A stretch of 58,659 nucleotides of DNA. It comes from Ectothiorhodospiraceae bacterium. GTDB taxonomy: Bacteria > Pseudomonadota > Gammaproteobacteria > Nitrococcales > Aquisalimonadaceae. The notes under the pieces were generated by a model. The model was not told where the DNA came from. It worked only from the letters and a program-made list of their open reading frames with translations, and ran no database searches. Location: NCBI GenBank assembly GCA_020831885.1, contig JAFIFU010000017.1, positions 1 through 58,659 on the forward strand, given 5' to 3'. A program made the translations under genes and the position numbers. Position 1 is the first letter of the stretch. Each line of letters begins with the position of its first letter. This document shows, in pieces, positions 16,889 to 27,199 of the stretch.

Positions 16889-18751
16889 TCAAATAGGCAG
16901 CGCGCTCAGACGGCGCCGACGACCATAAATCAGATTGACCACCGCCCGCGTGCCCATGATGGCAGTGAACATGGACGTGACGATGCCGATGGACAGTGTG
17001 ACGGCAAAGCCCTGCACCGGGCCGGTGCCGAACAGGAACAACACCAGCGCCGCCAGCAGTGTGGTGATGTTGGCGTCGGCGATGGTGGACAGCGCCTTGG
17101 CATAGCCGGCGTGGATCGCCTCCTGGGGCCGCAGGCCCGCATGGAGTTCCTCACGAATACGCTGGAAAATCAGAACGTTGGCATCCACGGCCATGCCGAC
17201 CGTCAACACGATACCGGCGATGCCCGGCAAGGTCAGAGTCGCCTGCAGCATGGACAGCACGGCCACAATGAACACCAGATTCAGGAACAGCGCCATGTTG
17301 GCGATCAGACCGAAAACCTTGTAGTAAAATGCCATGAAGGCCACCACCAGCAGGAAGCCGATCACCACCGCCATGAAGCCCTGGTTGATGTTCTCCTGCC
17401 CCAGGCTTGGCCCGACGGTCCGTTCCTCGATGATGTCGATAGGCGCGCTCAGGGAACCGGCGCGCAGCAGCAGCGCCAGATCCCTCGCCTCCGTGGTGCT
17501 GTCCAGCCCCGTGATCCGGAACTGGCTGTGGAGCGGCTCGCGGATGGTGGCGATATTGATCACCTCCTCCGTCTGCACCCGTTCCCGTACCGTCTCCCCA
17601 TCCACTTCCCGCGTCTCCGTGCGGGTCTCGATGAACACCACGGCCATGGGCCGGCCCACGTTCTCCCGGGTGGCCCGGTTGAACAGGCTACCGCCGTCGG
17701 AGGTCAGGCGGATATTCACCTGGGGCCCACCGGTCTCGGAGTCGATCCCGGAGGAGGCGTTGCTGATGTAATCGCCGGTGAGCATCACCTCCCGCTCAAG
17801 AAGCACGTAGCCGCCATCCCGGTAGATGTAGCGCAGGGCGTCGGCGGGCACGGGACTGTCCTCCCGGCCGCCGTAGCCGGCGTTGTCCGAATGCACCATG
17901 CGGAACTCCAGCGTGGCCGTGGCGCCGATAATGTCCTTGGCCCGCGCCGTGTCCTGGACGCCGGGAAGCTGCACCACGATACGATCCGAACCCTGACGCT
18001 GGATCACCGGTTCCGCCACGCCCAGCTCGTTGACCCGGTTACGCAGCGTGGTAATGTTCTGCTGCAAGGCAGCCAGGCGGATTTCCTGTATCCGCTCTTC
18101 CGGCACCTCGCCGATCAGCCAGAACTGACCGTCCCGCTCCTCCTGGGAGAAGTTCAGATCATTCCGGTAACTGGCCCGCAGCAGTTGCAGGGCCTGTTCC
18201 CGTTCCGGCGCATTGCGGAAACGCGCGATGACCCGGTTGTCTTCCACCTCCACGCCGCTGTAGCGGATCCGCTCCCGGCGGAGCTGGGTGCGGAAATCGC
18301 TCTGGAAGCGCTGCAGCGTCTGCGCCACGGAAGCATCCAGGTCCACCTGCATGAGGAAATGCACGCCACCCCGGAGGTCCAGGCCGAGATACATGGGTTC
18401 CGCCTTCAGACTGCGCAGCCAGTCCGGTGTGGCGGGAGCCAGGTTCAACGCCACGGTGTAGCCGGAACCCAGATCATCCCGCAGCAGGTCGGCGGCGCGC
18501 AGTTGATCGTCCTCGTTCTCGAGACGCACCAGCACCCGCTCTTCCTCGATCTCGTAGCCCGTGTACGGGATCCCGGCCTCATCCAGAAAAGCCAGCACGC
18601 GGCGCTGCACATCCTGCGGATTGTCCTGTGCACGCGTCGCCGAGACCTGGACGGCCGGATCCTCACCATAGAGGTTGGGCAGCGCGTACAGAACGCCCAC
18701 CACCACGGCAACGATGAGCACGAGATACTTCCAGAGCGGATACCGGTTCAT
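16889..18751 (-). CDS. secD: Protein translocase subunit SecD
   Basis: This 620-residue inner-membrane protein is the large partner of SecF. The N-terminal helix is followed by the periplasmic P1 domain, with LGLDLRGGVHFLMQVDL at its start, and a C-terminal six-helix RND-type bundle containing GMAVDANVLIFQRIREE. Together they use the proton gradient to complete export of preproteins on the periplasmic side. The gene follows yajC with a 21-nt gap and precedes secF, giving the conserved yajC-secD-secF order. Confidence 0.97.
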   Translation of the reverse strand: MNRYPLWKYLVLIVAVVVGVLYALPNLYGEDPAVQVSATRAQDNPQDVQRRVLAFLDEAGIPYTGYEIEEERVLVRLENEDDQLRAADLLRDDLGSGYTVALNLAPATPDWLRSLKAEPMYLGLDLRGGVHFLMQVDLDASVAQTLQRFQSDFRTQLRRERIRYSGVEVEDNRVIARFRNAPEREQALQLLRASYRNDLNFSQEERDGQFWLIGEVPEERIQEIRLAALQQNITTLRNRVNELGVAEPVIQRQGSDRIVVQLPGVQDTARAKDIIGATATLEFRMVHSDNAGYGGREDSPVPADALRYIYRDGGYVLLEREVMLTGDYISNASSGIDSETGGPQVNIRLTSDGGSLFNRATRENVGRPMAVVFIETRTETREVDGETVRERVQTEEVINIATIREPLHSQFRITGLDSTTEARDLALLLRAGSLSAPIDIIEERTVGPSLGQENINQGFMAVVIGFLLVVAFMAFYYKVFGLIANMALFLNLVFIVAVLSMLQATLTLPGIAGIVLTVGMAVDANVLIFQRIREELHAGLRPQEAIHAGYAKALSTIADANITTLLAALVLFLFGTGPVQGFAVTLSIGIVTSMFTAIMGTRAVVNLIYGRRRRLSALPI

Positions 18752-18772
18752 TACACCCGTCCAATCAGCGGT

Positions 18773-19120
18773 TTACTTGCCTTCCTTCGGCTGCTCCTTG
18801 CCCTTGATAGTTCCCTTGGGCACCACCTGGGCGGCAGCGTTTTTCTGCACCTTCACCTGAATGCCGTCGGCGATCTCCAGGCTGACGAAGGTTTCGCCGA
18901 CATCGGTGATCCGGCCAAGCAAACCGCCCTGGGTGATGATTTCGTCCCCTTTGGACAGTTCGGAGACCATCTGCCGGTGCTCCTTGGCCCGCTTGGTCTG
19001 CGGACGGATCAGCAGGAAATAGAAAATCACGATCAACAGGATGGGGAAAAGCAGCGCCCCCCAGCCGGCACCACCCGCATCGCCGGCCTGCGCATACGCG
19101 CTGGAAATGAAGAAATCCAT
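18773..19120 (-). CDS. yajC: Preprotein translocase subunit YajC
   Basis: This 115-residue protein has a single membrane helix (LLFPILLIVIFYFLLIRP) followed by the family signature QTKRAKEHRQM and a small soluble domain with GDEIITQGGLLG. It associates with SecDF in the inner membrane. The start at 19120 (MDFFISSAYAQ) gives the normal N-terminus; the longer reading from 19159 adds residues unlike the family. It is the first gene of the sec part of a queA-tgt-yajC-secDF series. Confidence 0.95.
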   Translation of the reverse strand: MDFFISSAYAQAGDAGGAGWGALLFPILLIVIFYFLLIRPQTKRAKEHRQMVSELSKGDEIITQGGLLGRITDVGETFVSLEIADGIQVKVQKNAAAQVVPKGTIKGKEQPKEGK

Positions 19121-19243
19121 GAACAGTCCTCTCACGTGTTTGTTGTGGGCACAAGACAATGCCTGCCGGCCTGCCGGCCGTCAAACCCGGGGCGCATTAT
19201 GCCACAGCAGCGGGCAGACGCATGCCCATCTTCCCCGGTGGGA

Positions 19244-19277
19244 GGGGCTGCCCCCGGGCGATGGACTCCGCAGCCCC
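19244..19277 (-). terminator. GC-rich hairpin between tgt and yajC
   Basis: GGGGCTGC (19244-19251) pairs with GCAGCCCC (19270-19277) around an 18-nt loop in the 205-bp gap. It could terminate part of the queA-tgt transcript or separate it from yajC. No clear U-run follows on either strand. Confidence 0.4.
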
Positions 19278-19287
19278 GGTTCGCAAG

Positions 19288-19313
19288 GGAAGCACCGATC
19301 TGTTCCCATGGCG
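19288..19313 (+). repeat. Dispersed short repeat, copy a
   Basis: This copy matches about 22 of 26 positions of the repeat at the right edge of the window (58612 onward), with core GGAAGCACCGATCTGTTCCC. It lies in the tgt-yajC gap. The element type is not identified. Confidence 0.5.
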
Positions 19314-19325
19314 TTCCCATCACCC

Positions 19326-21490
<2,165 letters not shown>

Positions 21491-21571
21491 GCGCGTGAAC
21501 CAGCAGAAATCGGGGCCGGGAATAGTATCAGGAAGCACCGGCAGGGACGAGGCGGGCGACCGCCGCGACGG

Positions 21572-21600
21572 TTTCACCCCATCGGAATCTGCCTTATACT
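21572..21600 (+). promoter_or_regulatory. Probable sigma70 promoter of tRNA-Leu
   Basis: A -10 element TATACT (21595-21600) lies 17 bp after a weak -35 TTTCAC (21572-21577). The predicted start near 21607 is about 14 bp before the mature tRNA 5' end. Confidence 0.55.
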
Positions 21601-21620
21601 CCGCCCTCGAGCTCTCCCAT

Positions 21621-21707
21621 GCCGGGATGGCGGAACTGGTAGACGCGCCGGACTCAAAATCCGGTTCTGGCGACAGAGTGTGGGTTCGAGTCCCACTCCC
21701 GGCACCA
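21621..21707 (+). tRNA. tRNA-Leu (anticodon CAA)
   Basis: The 87-nt sequence folds as a class II tRNA. The acceptor GCCGGGA pairs with TCCCGGC, the discriminator is A and the CCA end is encoded (21705-21707). The D arm begins TGGCGGAACTGGTAGACG, typical of bacterial leucine tRNAs. The anticodon stem CCGGA/TCCGG holds the loop CTCAAAA, giving anticodon CAA, which reads UUG. A variable arm separates it from the T arm GGGTTCGAGTCCC. It is divergent from queA. Confidence 0.97.
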
Positions 21708-21860
21708 CATGAACCGCATCACCGGGCCCGTGTGCCGTCGCACCCGCCCCCCGATCTGCTCCACAACGCGATGCAACCGCGAATGATCCGGTGTCCCCTA
21801 CCGGCGAGGCGGAGTCGTCTGAAAGGACGATGTCGCCAGCAATGGACGGTACTAACCTCT

Positions 21861-21885
21861 CTTAAGGAAGCGCTGACCGATTCTC
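21861..21885 (+). repeat. Dispersed short repeat, copy b
   Basis: CTTAAGGAAGCGCTGACCGA followed by TTCTC resembles copy d at 58606 (CTTAAGGAAACACTGATC) and copy c. About 17 of 20 core positions match copy c. It lies between tRNA-Leu and the ligase gene, about 40 bp before the ligase start; the rest of the 217-bp gap shows nothing recognisable. Confidence 0.45.
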
Positions 21886-21924
21886 TCATAGACATAACAA
21901 GGCACGACCGGAGGAGCACCTGAC

Positions 21925-23544
21925 GTGATTCTGCACAGCCCGGAACTGATCAGAACCTACACCGAACAGGGTTACTGGGGCGACAAGACCTTGCTGCAGC
22001 GCTTCGCCGGCAACTGCGCGGCGCACCCGCAGCGCGAGGCGATCGTTGACCCCCCCGACCGCCAGGAGCTTGTGGGAACCATGCCCCGGCGCATCAGTTG
22101 GGGAGAACTGGAACGTGCCGTGGAAGCCACGGCCGAGGAACTGGCCCGCCGGGGCTTCGGCAAGGACGATGTGCTGGTGGCGCAGCTACCCAACGTCTGG
22201 GAGCTGGCCATGCTCTATCTGGCGGCGGCCCGGGCCGGCGGCGTGCTGACGGCGCTGCCCATGCAGTGGCGCAGCAAGGACGTGGGCTACGTGAAAGAGC
22301 TGACCGAATCCCGCTTCTACGTCTCGGCCGACACGTTCAAGGGCTTCAGCTACCGCGCCCTGGGGGAGGAACTCGGTTTCCAGCACTACATGGAGCTCCG
22401 GGAACTGACCGAAGTCGCGTCCCGCGAGCCGCGGAACCCGGTCGACGTCGCGGTGGAAGCCAACGACATTTTCACGCTGTGCTGGACCTCGGGGACCGAA
22501 GCCAATCCCAAGGGCTGCCCCATGAGCCACAACAACTGGGAGTATGTGACCAACACGATCTCCCCGATATGCGGCATCCAGCCGGCGGATCGTATCCTGT
22601 GCGTGGCGCCACTGGTCAACATGACCGCAGTGGGTGTGAACTACGTTCCCTGGCTGTACGCCGCCGGCACCCTGGTGCTGCACCACCCGATCACGCCGGA
22701 CATCCTGATGCGCCAGTTACTGGACGAGGGCATTCAGTACACCATTCTCGTGCCGGCGATGCTGAACATGATTGCCAAGCTCCCCAACGTGGATGAACTG
22801 GATCTATCCCGCATCCGCACCATCACCACCGGCTCGGCACCACCCTCGGCGTGGTCCATGCAGGAGTTCAAGCGTCGCTGGGACATCAATATCGTGAACA
22901 TCTGGGGCCAGAACGAGGGTACCGCGCTGGTTGCCGGTCCGGCGGATGTGCCGGAGCTGGACCGGCGGGTGGATCATTTCCCCTGGTGGGGCAAACCGGG
23001 CCGTGAGTGGCCCTCTGGTGTCCGCGGCGTCGAAGCCAGAATCCTGGATGAGGAAGGGCGGGACGTGACCGAGCCCGGGGGGATCGGCGAGCTGGTCTAC
23101 CGCAGCCCCGGTGTGTTTGCCGGCTATTTCAAGCGGCCCGACCTGGCAGAGCGTGCCTTCACTGCCGACGGCTTTTTCCGTACCGGCGATCTGTTCATCG
23201 TGCAGGAACCGGATTTCGTGGGTTTCTACGACCGCAAGAAGGACATCGTGATCCGTGGCGGCTTCAACATCTCCAGCGTGGAGGTGGAAAACGCGGTTCA
23301 GGGTTACCGGAAAGTGCAGGACGTGGCGGTGATTCCGGTTCCGGACGAAACGCTGGGCGAACGGGTCTGCGTCTGTGTGGTGCCGCGGGATCCGGATGAT
23401 GCGCCCACCCTGGAGGAGATCAATGAGCACCTCAAGGGCATTGGCATGAGTGTCTACAAGCTTCCGGAAAGACTGAAGCTCGTCGAAGAGATTCCCCGGA
23501 ACCCGGTGGGCAAGATCCTGAAAAAGGAACTGCGGGCGCCGTGA
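21925..23544 (+). CDS. AMP-forming acyl-CoA ligase near the mutase operon
   Basis: This 539-residue ligase activates a carboxylic acid to its CoA ester. Motifs are WTSGTEANPKGCPMSH (phosphate loop, with Glu-Ala in place of the usual Thr-Gly), WGQNEGTALV, FRTGDLF, DRKKDIVIRGGFNISSVEVE and PRNPVGKILKKELR with the catalytic Lys. The GTG at 21925 follows GGAGGAGCACC. It lies 481 bp before the B12 mutase genes, a neighbourhood seen in 2-hydroxyisobutyryl-CoA mutase clusters, where a ligase supplies the mutase. The gap contains its own promoter, so the genes are probably not one transcript. Confidence 0.9.
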   Translation: MILHSPELIRTYTEQGYWGDKTLLQRFAGNCAAHPQREAIVDPPDRQELVGTMPRRISWGELERAVEATAEELARRGFGKDDVLVAQLPNVWELAMLYLAAARAGGVLTALPMQWRSKDVGYVKELTESRFYVSADTFKGFSYRALGEELGFQHYMELRELTEVASREPRNPVDVAVEANDIFTLCWTSGTEANPKGCPMSHNNWEYVTNTISPICGIQPADRILCVAPLVNMTAVGVNYVPWLYAAGTLVLHHPITPDILMRQLLDEGIQYTILVPAMLNMIAKLPNVDELDLSRIRTITTGSAPPSAWSMQEFKRRWDINIVNIWGQNEGTALVAGPADVPELDRRVDHFPWWGKPGREWPSGVRGVEARILDEEGRDVTEPGGIGELVYRSPGVFAGYFKRPDLAERAFTADGFFRTGDLFIVQEPDFVGFYDRKKDIVIRGGFNISSVEVENAVQGYRKVQDVAVIPVPDETLGERVCVCVVPRDPDDAPTLEEINEHLKGIGMSVYKLPERLKLVEEIPRNPVGKILKKELRAP

Positions 23545-23932
23545 GCGGGCCCCTACCCCATGATCAGGGGCAAGGAGATGAACCCCGGTGCCGTTGTACT
23601 GGCAACAATTGCGAGATACCGGCGCTGGCCTGATCGGTGCTACAAGCCGTAGCTGTTGACGTCAACGCGGGAAACCACCTCGCGCAAATCGCCTCCCGGC
23701 TCTCCGAATCGATCGAGTTCTGCATGGCGGCGGAACAAATTCGCGCACGCTGAGCGGCATTGGCGTTCTTGACAAGGACCACGGCCATTGCCTGCGAACG
23801 CCGCCTTGTCAGCGCGCGCGAAGGGCTCCGCAGAGCACCGTGGGAATAGATCAGCGCTTCCCCAAATCCGTAGTGTTTACTCCCCGAGGCAGAACAGATT
23901 CGTAGCCCTTGAGACGCCGGGCCGTTTCAGGG
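23545..23932. other. Intergenic region between ligase and mutase operon
   Basis: No convincing gene is visible. A short hairpin (GCCCCT at 23549-23554 with AGGGGC at 23566-23571) may end the ligase transcript. A 38-codon reading frame from GTG 23637 to the stop at 23753 has protein-like composition (containing NHLAQIASRLSESIEFC) but no ribosome site and no recognised homology; it could be a gene remnant. A dispersed repeat copy lies at 23831-23861. The region may be the scar of a past insertion. Confidence 0.4.
23831..23861 (-). repeat. Dispersed short repeat, copy c
   Basis: On the minus strand this reads GGAAGCGCTGATCTATTCCC and continues CACGGTGCTCTG. It matches 28 of 31 positions of copy d at the right edge. 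Such agreement over 31 bp is unlikely by chance. Confidence 0.65.
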
Positions 23933-23961
23933 TTGACGCGCATATTCGGCACATCTACTAT
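23933..23961 (+). promoter_or_regulatory. Sigma70 promoter of the mutase operon
   Basis: TTGACG (23933-23938) and TACTAT (23956-23961) are separated by exactly 17 bp. The predicted start is near 23968, about 58 nt before the small-subunit gene. The operator candidate 23964-23981 covers this start site, which would suit repression. Confidence 0.7.
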
Positions 23962-23963
23962 TT

Positions 23964-23981
23964 CTAACAATCGTTTGCTTG
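23964..23981. promoter_or_regulatory. TetR operator candidate at the mutase promoter
   Basis: CTAACAATCGTTTGCTTG matches the reverse complement of the site at 9081-9097 at 12 consecutive positions and most of the rest. It overlaps the predicted transcription start. It ties the mutase operon to the TetR gene 15 kb away. Confidence 0.62.
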
Positions 23982-24025
23982 AAAATTTAACCATGCGTGG
24001 GTTATTGCTCACGGAGGCACCCTAA

Positions 24026-24451
24026 ATGAACCACCGCGGCAAAGTACTTCTCACTAAGATCGGTCTCGACGCACACGACCGAGGTAGCCGCATCGTGGCC
24101 ACGTACCTGCGCGATGCCGGAATGGAGGTGATCTATACGGGCCCTTGGCAACAGATTCCGGATGTTGTGAATCTGGCTGACCAAGAGGATGTTGATGTGA
24201 TCGGCATCTCCAGCCTGGCAACGGACCACGCGCTGGTGCCGGGGCTGATTCAGGCGCTTCGCGAGGCCGGTCTTGGCCATATCCGGGTCGTGGTGGGTGG
24301 AATCGTGCCCAACGCGGAAGCGGACGAGCTGATTCAGGCCGGTGTTGCACGGATCTTCCACCCCGGCGCAAGCCGAGAAAGTATCGTGCAGGAAGTGGAG
24401 GCGCTCGCTGCAGAAGCGCGCACCACTATCGAGCAGGATCATCAGGCATGA
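24026..24451 (+). CDS. B12-binding small subunit of an acyl-CoA mutase
   Basis: This 141-residue protein is a stand-alone cobalamin-binding domain of the methylmalonyl-CoA mutase type. The histidine that replaces the lower cobalt ligand lies in LDAHDRGSRIV (His17, the D-x-H-x-x-G motif), followed by GISSLATDHALVPGL and the glycine pair VVVGGIVP. It would bind adenosylcobalamin base-off and dock onto the large subunit encoded 43 nt downstream. Separate small subunits occur in isobutyryl- and 2-hydroxyisobutyryl-CoA mutases. The ATG follows CACGGAGG and the promoter at 23933-23961. Confidence 0.93.
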   Translation: MNHRGKVLLTKIGLDAHDRGSRIVATYLRDAGMEVIYTGPWQQIPDVVNLADQEDVDVIGISSLATDHALVPGLIQALREAGLGHIRVVVGGIVPNAEADELIQAGVARIFHPGASRESIVQEVEALAAEARTTIEQDHQA

Positions 24452-24494
24452 CGCGCCACCAACGATTACGACCAGTAAACATGAGGGGTTGGCC

Positions 24495-26207
24495 ATGAGC
24501 GAGCACCAGGAACAGAAGGGCTCCGCTACGGTATCGCAGGGGGATGGCAAGCCGGGCGATGCGGAGGCGCAGCGCGCCTGGAAAGAGCGTCTGACGGATT
24601 TGCTGGGCCCCGACGATAGGCGCACGAACCGCTCCGGGCTGGAAGTCCGGGCACTGTACGACCCCAATGACTGGGACTCCAGCCGGTACCTGGAAGATCT
24701 CGGATACCCCGGCGAGCCCCCGTTCACACGGGGCATACACACTAGCATGCACCGTGGGCGACCTTGGACACCACGGCTGGTGGTCGGTTACGGGATCCCG
24801 GAGGACTACAACAAGCGGATGCACCACCTTTACGAGCTTGGGCTTACCGGGCTCTACGTATCGCCATGCAACAGCCATATGCGCGGCTACGACCCGGATC
24901 AGGTGGAGCCGGTACTGTTGGGCACCTGCGGAACATTGATCGCCACCAAGGAGGACATGGATCTCTGTCTGGACGGTCTGCCCATCGACCGAGAGTCCGT
25001 GGCCCTGGGAGACACGGCTCCTTATACGCTCTCGGCCTTGATGTTCAACGTGGCGAAGGACCGAGGCATTGCGTGGCGCACGCTTGCAGGCACCTCAACC
25101 CAGTCGGACTACCTCTCGCACTGCGCCGCGCTCGGTATGTTCTTCCGCATCCCTCTGGATGCTCAGCGCCGTGCGCTGCTCGACCATGTCACCTGGATGA
25201 ATGAGACCGCGCCACGGTGGAATCCCATGTCCGTGGTCGGACAGCATTACCAGCAGGCTGGAGCCACGCCGGCGGAGGCCATGGGTTTCGCCTTGTCGGC
25301 AGCCCTTCAGCACGGGATGGACCTGGTCGACCGCGGCGCCGATCCGGAGGCGTTTCTGGCCCGGTTCAGCTTCTTCTTCGACGTTTCCCTCAGCTTCTTC
25401 GAGGAGGTTGCGAAGTTCCGCGCCGGGCGCCGGGTATGGTCCCGGCTGGTACGGGAGCGTTTCGGGGTAAAGAGCGCCCAAGCGAAGCGCCTGCGCTTCC
25501 ATGTTCAAACCTCTGGCGCGGACTTAACACGCCAGCAGCCGCTGAACAACATTGCGCGCGTGACAGTCCAGGCTATGGCGGGAATATTCGGTGGATTGCA
25601 GTCCCTGCATACGGACGCCTACGATGAAGCAATCTGCAGTCCCACAGAGCAATCCGCCCGGATTGCCGTCGCTACCCAGCACATTCTCCGCGACGAGGCC
25701 CACCTCGCCGACGTTATTGATCCGCTCGGGGGCTCTTACTACGTGGAACGGCTTACCGATGAGATGGAGGAACAAATCCTGTCGGTGATACGCATTGTCG
25801 ATGAGGCTGGCGGGATGTTTGAGGCGGTGCGGGACGGTGTCGTGCAGTCGATGATCGGCCGGTCCGCGTTGCAGCACCAGCGTGCCATTGACAGCGGGGA
25901 ACAGGTGGTGGTTGGCCTCAACAGATACGTCATCCCCGAATCCGAGGATGGGGATGAACAGGTCCTGCAACGGCCGGATCCCGAACGCATCGCGCGCTAC
26001 CTGGACCGCCTTAAGCATTTCCGCGAAACCCGTCAGCAGCGCCCGGTCCAACGTGCCCTGGACGAACTTGCCCGGGCCTACGAGAGCACCGATCAAAACA
26101 CCTACCAGGCAGTGATACGGGCGGTGGCGGCCGGCGCAACCCATGGCGAGATTTGCGGGCGCGTCCGGGAAACAGTCGGATTCGGCAATCCTCCGGTGGT
26201 GGTATGA
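24495..26207 (+). CDS. Acyl-CoA mutase large subunit, substrate class unassigned
   Basis: This 570-residue TIM-barrel subunit of a B12-dependent carbon-skeleton mutase keeps the fold signatures: FTRGIHTSM, RGYDPD, GGLQSLHTDAYDEA, VIDPLGGSYYVE and the catalytic His251 in GQHYQQAG. Substrate residues are unusual. The Tyr89 position of methylmalonyl-CoA mutase is Val96 (PRLVVGYG). The Arg207 position is Leu213 or Ala212, depending on one gap. Tyr243 is Gln250, and the usual TMY is SMH. Methylmalonyl enzymes have Tyr/Arg, isobutyryl Phe/Gln and 2-hydroxyisobutyryl Ile/Gln. The pocket should therefore be uncharged and different. The ATG at 24495 follows GAGGGG. The gene overlaps the GTPase gene by ATGA. 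Confidence 0.9.
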   Translation: MSEHQEQKGSATVSQGDGKPGDAEAQRAWKERLTDLLGPDDRRTNRSGLEVRALYDPNDWDSSRYLEDLGYPGEPPFTRGIHTSMHRGRPWTPRLVVGYGIPEDYNKRMHHLYELGLTGLYVSPCNSHMRGYDPDQVEPVLLGTCGTLIATKEDMDLCLDGLPIDRESVALGDTAPYTLSALMFNVAKDRGIAWRTLAGTSTQSDYLSHCAALGMFFRIPLDAQRRALLDHVTWMNETAPRWNPMSVVGQHYQQAGATPAEAMGFALSAALQHGMDLVDRGADPEAFLARFSFFFDVSLSFFEEVAKFRAGRRVWSRLVRERFGVKSAQAKRLRFHVQTSGADLTRQQPLNNIARVTVQAMAGIFGGLQSLHTDAYDEAICSPTEQSARIAVATQHILRDEAHLADVIDPLGGSYYVERLTDEMEEQILSVIRIVDEAGGMFEAVRDGVVQSMIGRSALQHQRAIDSGEQVVVGLNRYVIPESEDGDEQVLQRPDPERIARYLDRLKHFRETRQQRPVQRALDELARAYESTDQNTYQAVIRAVAAGATHGEICGRVRETVGFGNPPVVV

Positions 26208-26974
26208 GCGCCGTGGATACCGGACGGGACCGTTCACTCGAGGCGCTTGTGGAGCGCATTGTGGATGGGCACCCCCGCAGTATCGCTCGCGCCATCACAG
26301 AGATTGAGGACCAGACGGCGCGCGGCGAGAGTATACTTCAGCAATTGCCGGAACCGGACCAACCGGCGGCTGTGGTGGGCATCACGGGTCCTCCCGGAGT
26401 CGGGAAATCGACCCTGATCAACGCGCTGATCACCGAGCTGCGGGCCCGTGAACTCCGAGTTGGCGTGTTGTCTGTGGACCCCTCTAGCCCCGTCTCCGGT
26501 GGCGCCGTGCTCGGTGACCGCATCCGCATGGCCCGGCACGCCAGCGACCCGGGAGTCTTCATTCGCTCATTGGCGTCGCGCGGGCAAATCGGCGGGCTGT
26601 GCCGAACCATCGATCGGGTGATCCGGCTTGTGCATGCGGCTGGCTTTGACCTGTTAATCGTCGAAACAGTTGGGACCGGCCAGGTGGATGTCGCCATCAC
26701 CGAGGTGGCTAACACCAATGTCGCGCTATTTGCGCCCGGGCTCGGCGACGAAATCCAGGCCCTCAAGGCTGGCATCCTGGAGGTTGCTGATATTCTGGTG
26801 GTGAACCGGGCGGACAGTCCCCACACCCGGGGGACGCTGTTGGAACTGGAATCCATGCTCGCGTTGCGCGGCACCGAGCAGCGCCGGGTGCCGGTGCTGG
26901 CGACGATCGCGACCACCGGCGAAGGCGTGGCGGAATTGGCTGACCGCATCCTTGATCTCGCCAGCTCAGATTAG
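26204..26974 (+). CDS. MeaB/ArgK-type GTPase chaperone of the mutase, short form
   Basis: This 256-residue G3E-family GTPase should load or protect the B12 cofactor of the adjacent mutase. It has Walker A GPPGVGKSTLIN, the DPSSPVSGGAVLGDRIRM switch region, ETVGTGQ and NRAD in place of the common NKAD. It ends at GEGVAELADRILDLASSD, so the C-terminal dimerisation arm found in roughly 330-residue MeaB proteins is missing. The start ATG at 26204 overlaps the mutase stop (ATGA), indicating translational coupling. Upstream in-frame starts are not needed. Confidence 0.92.
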   Translation: MSAVDTGRDRSLEALVERIVDGHPRSIARAITEIEDQTARGESILQQLPEPDQPAAVVGITGPPGVGKSTLINALITELRARELRVGVLSVDPSSPVSGGAVLGDRIRMARHASDPGVFIRSLASRGQIGGLCRTIDRVIRLVHAAGFDLLIVETVGTGQVDVAITEVANTNVALFAPGLGDEIQALKAGILEVADILVVNRADSPHTRGTLLELESMLALRGTEQRRVPVLATIATTGEGVAELADRILDLASSD

Positions 26975-27199
26975 AAGGTCAGGGAAAGTGGCTGCTTGCT
27001 GGCTTCGCGAGCAGGGATTTCCGCAGAAAGAGGAATGAGGATCTTGGCAAACGCCTCGGATCCTGAATTCTGGCGATAATCCGGACTCGCAGCCGCGGGG
27101 AGCCGACCCGTGTGCGCTTCCAAGTCGGTTCCGATTCGATTGCGGGTCGTGCCACACTTCGATTACCGGCGAGTGGAACGCTTCATCACGCGGGCGCCC

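Noticed and set aside
23564-23788. 74-codon minus-strand ORF in the ligase-mutase gap
   Set aside because: Its composition is unlike a protein, it has no ribosome site, and its complement gives the more protein-like short frame.
23870-24025. Cobalamin riboswitch before the mutase operon
   Set aside because: The predicted leader is only about 58 nt and no B12-box-like conserved segment is visible.
24495-26207. Annotation as methylmalonyl-CoA mutase
   Set aside because: The Tyr and Arg that hold the malonyl carboxylate are replaced by Val and Leu/Ala, so the name would be misleading.
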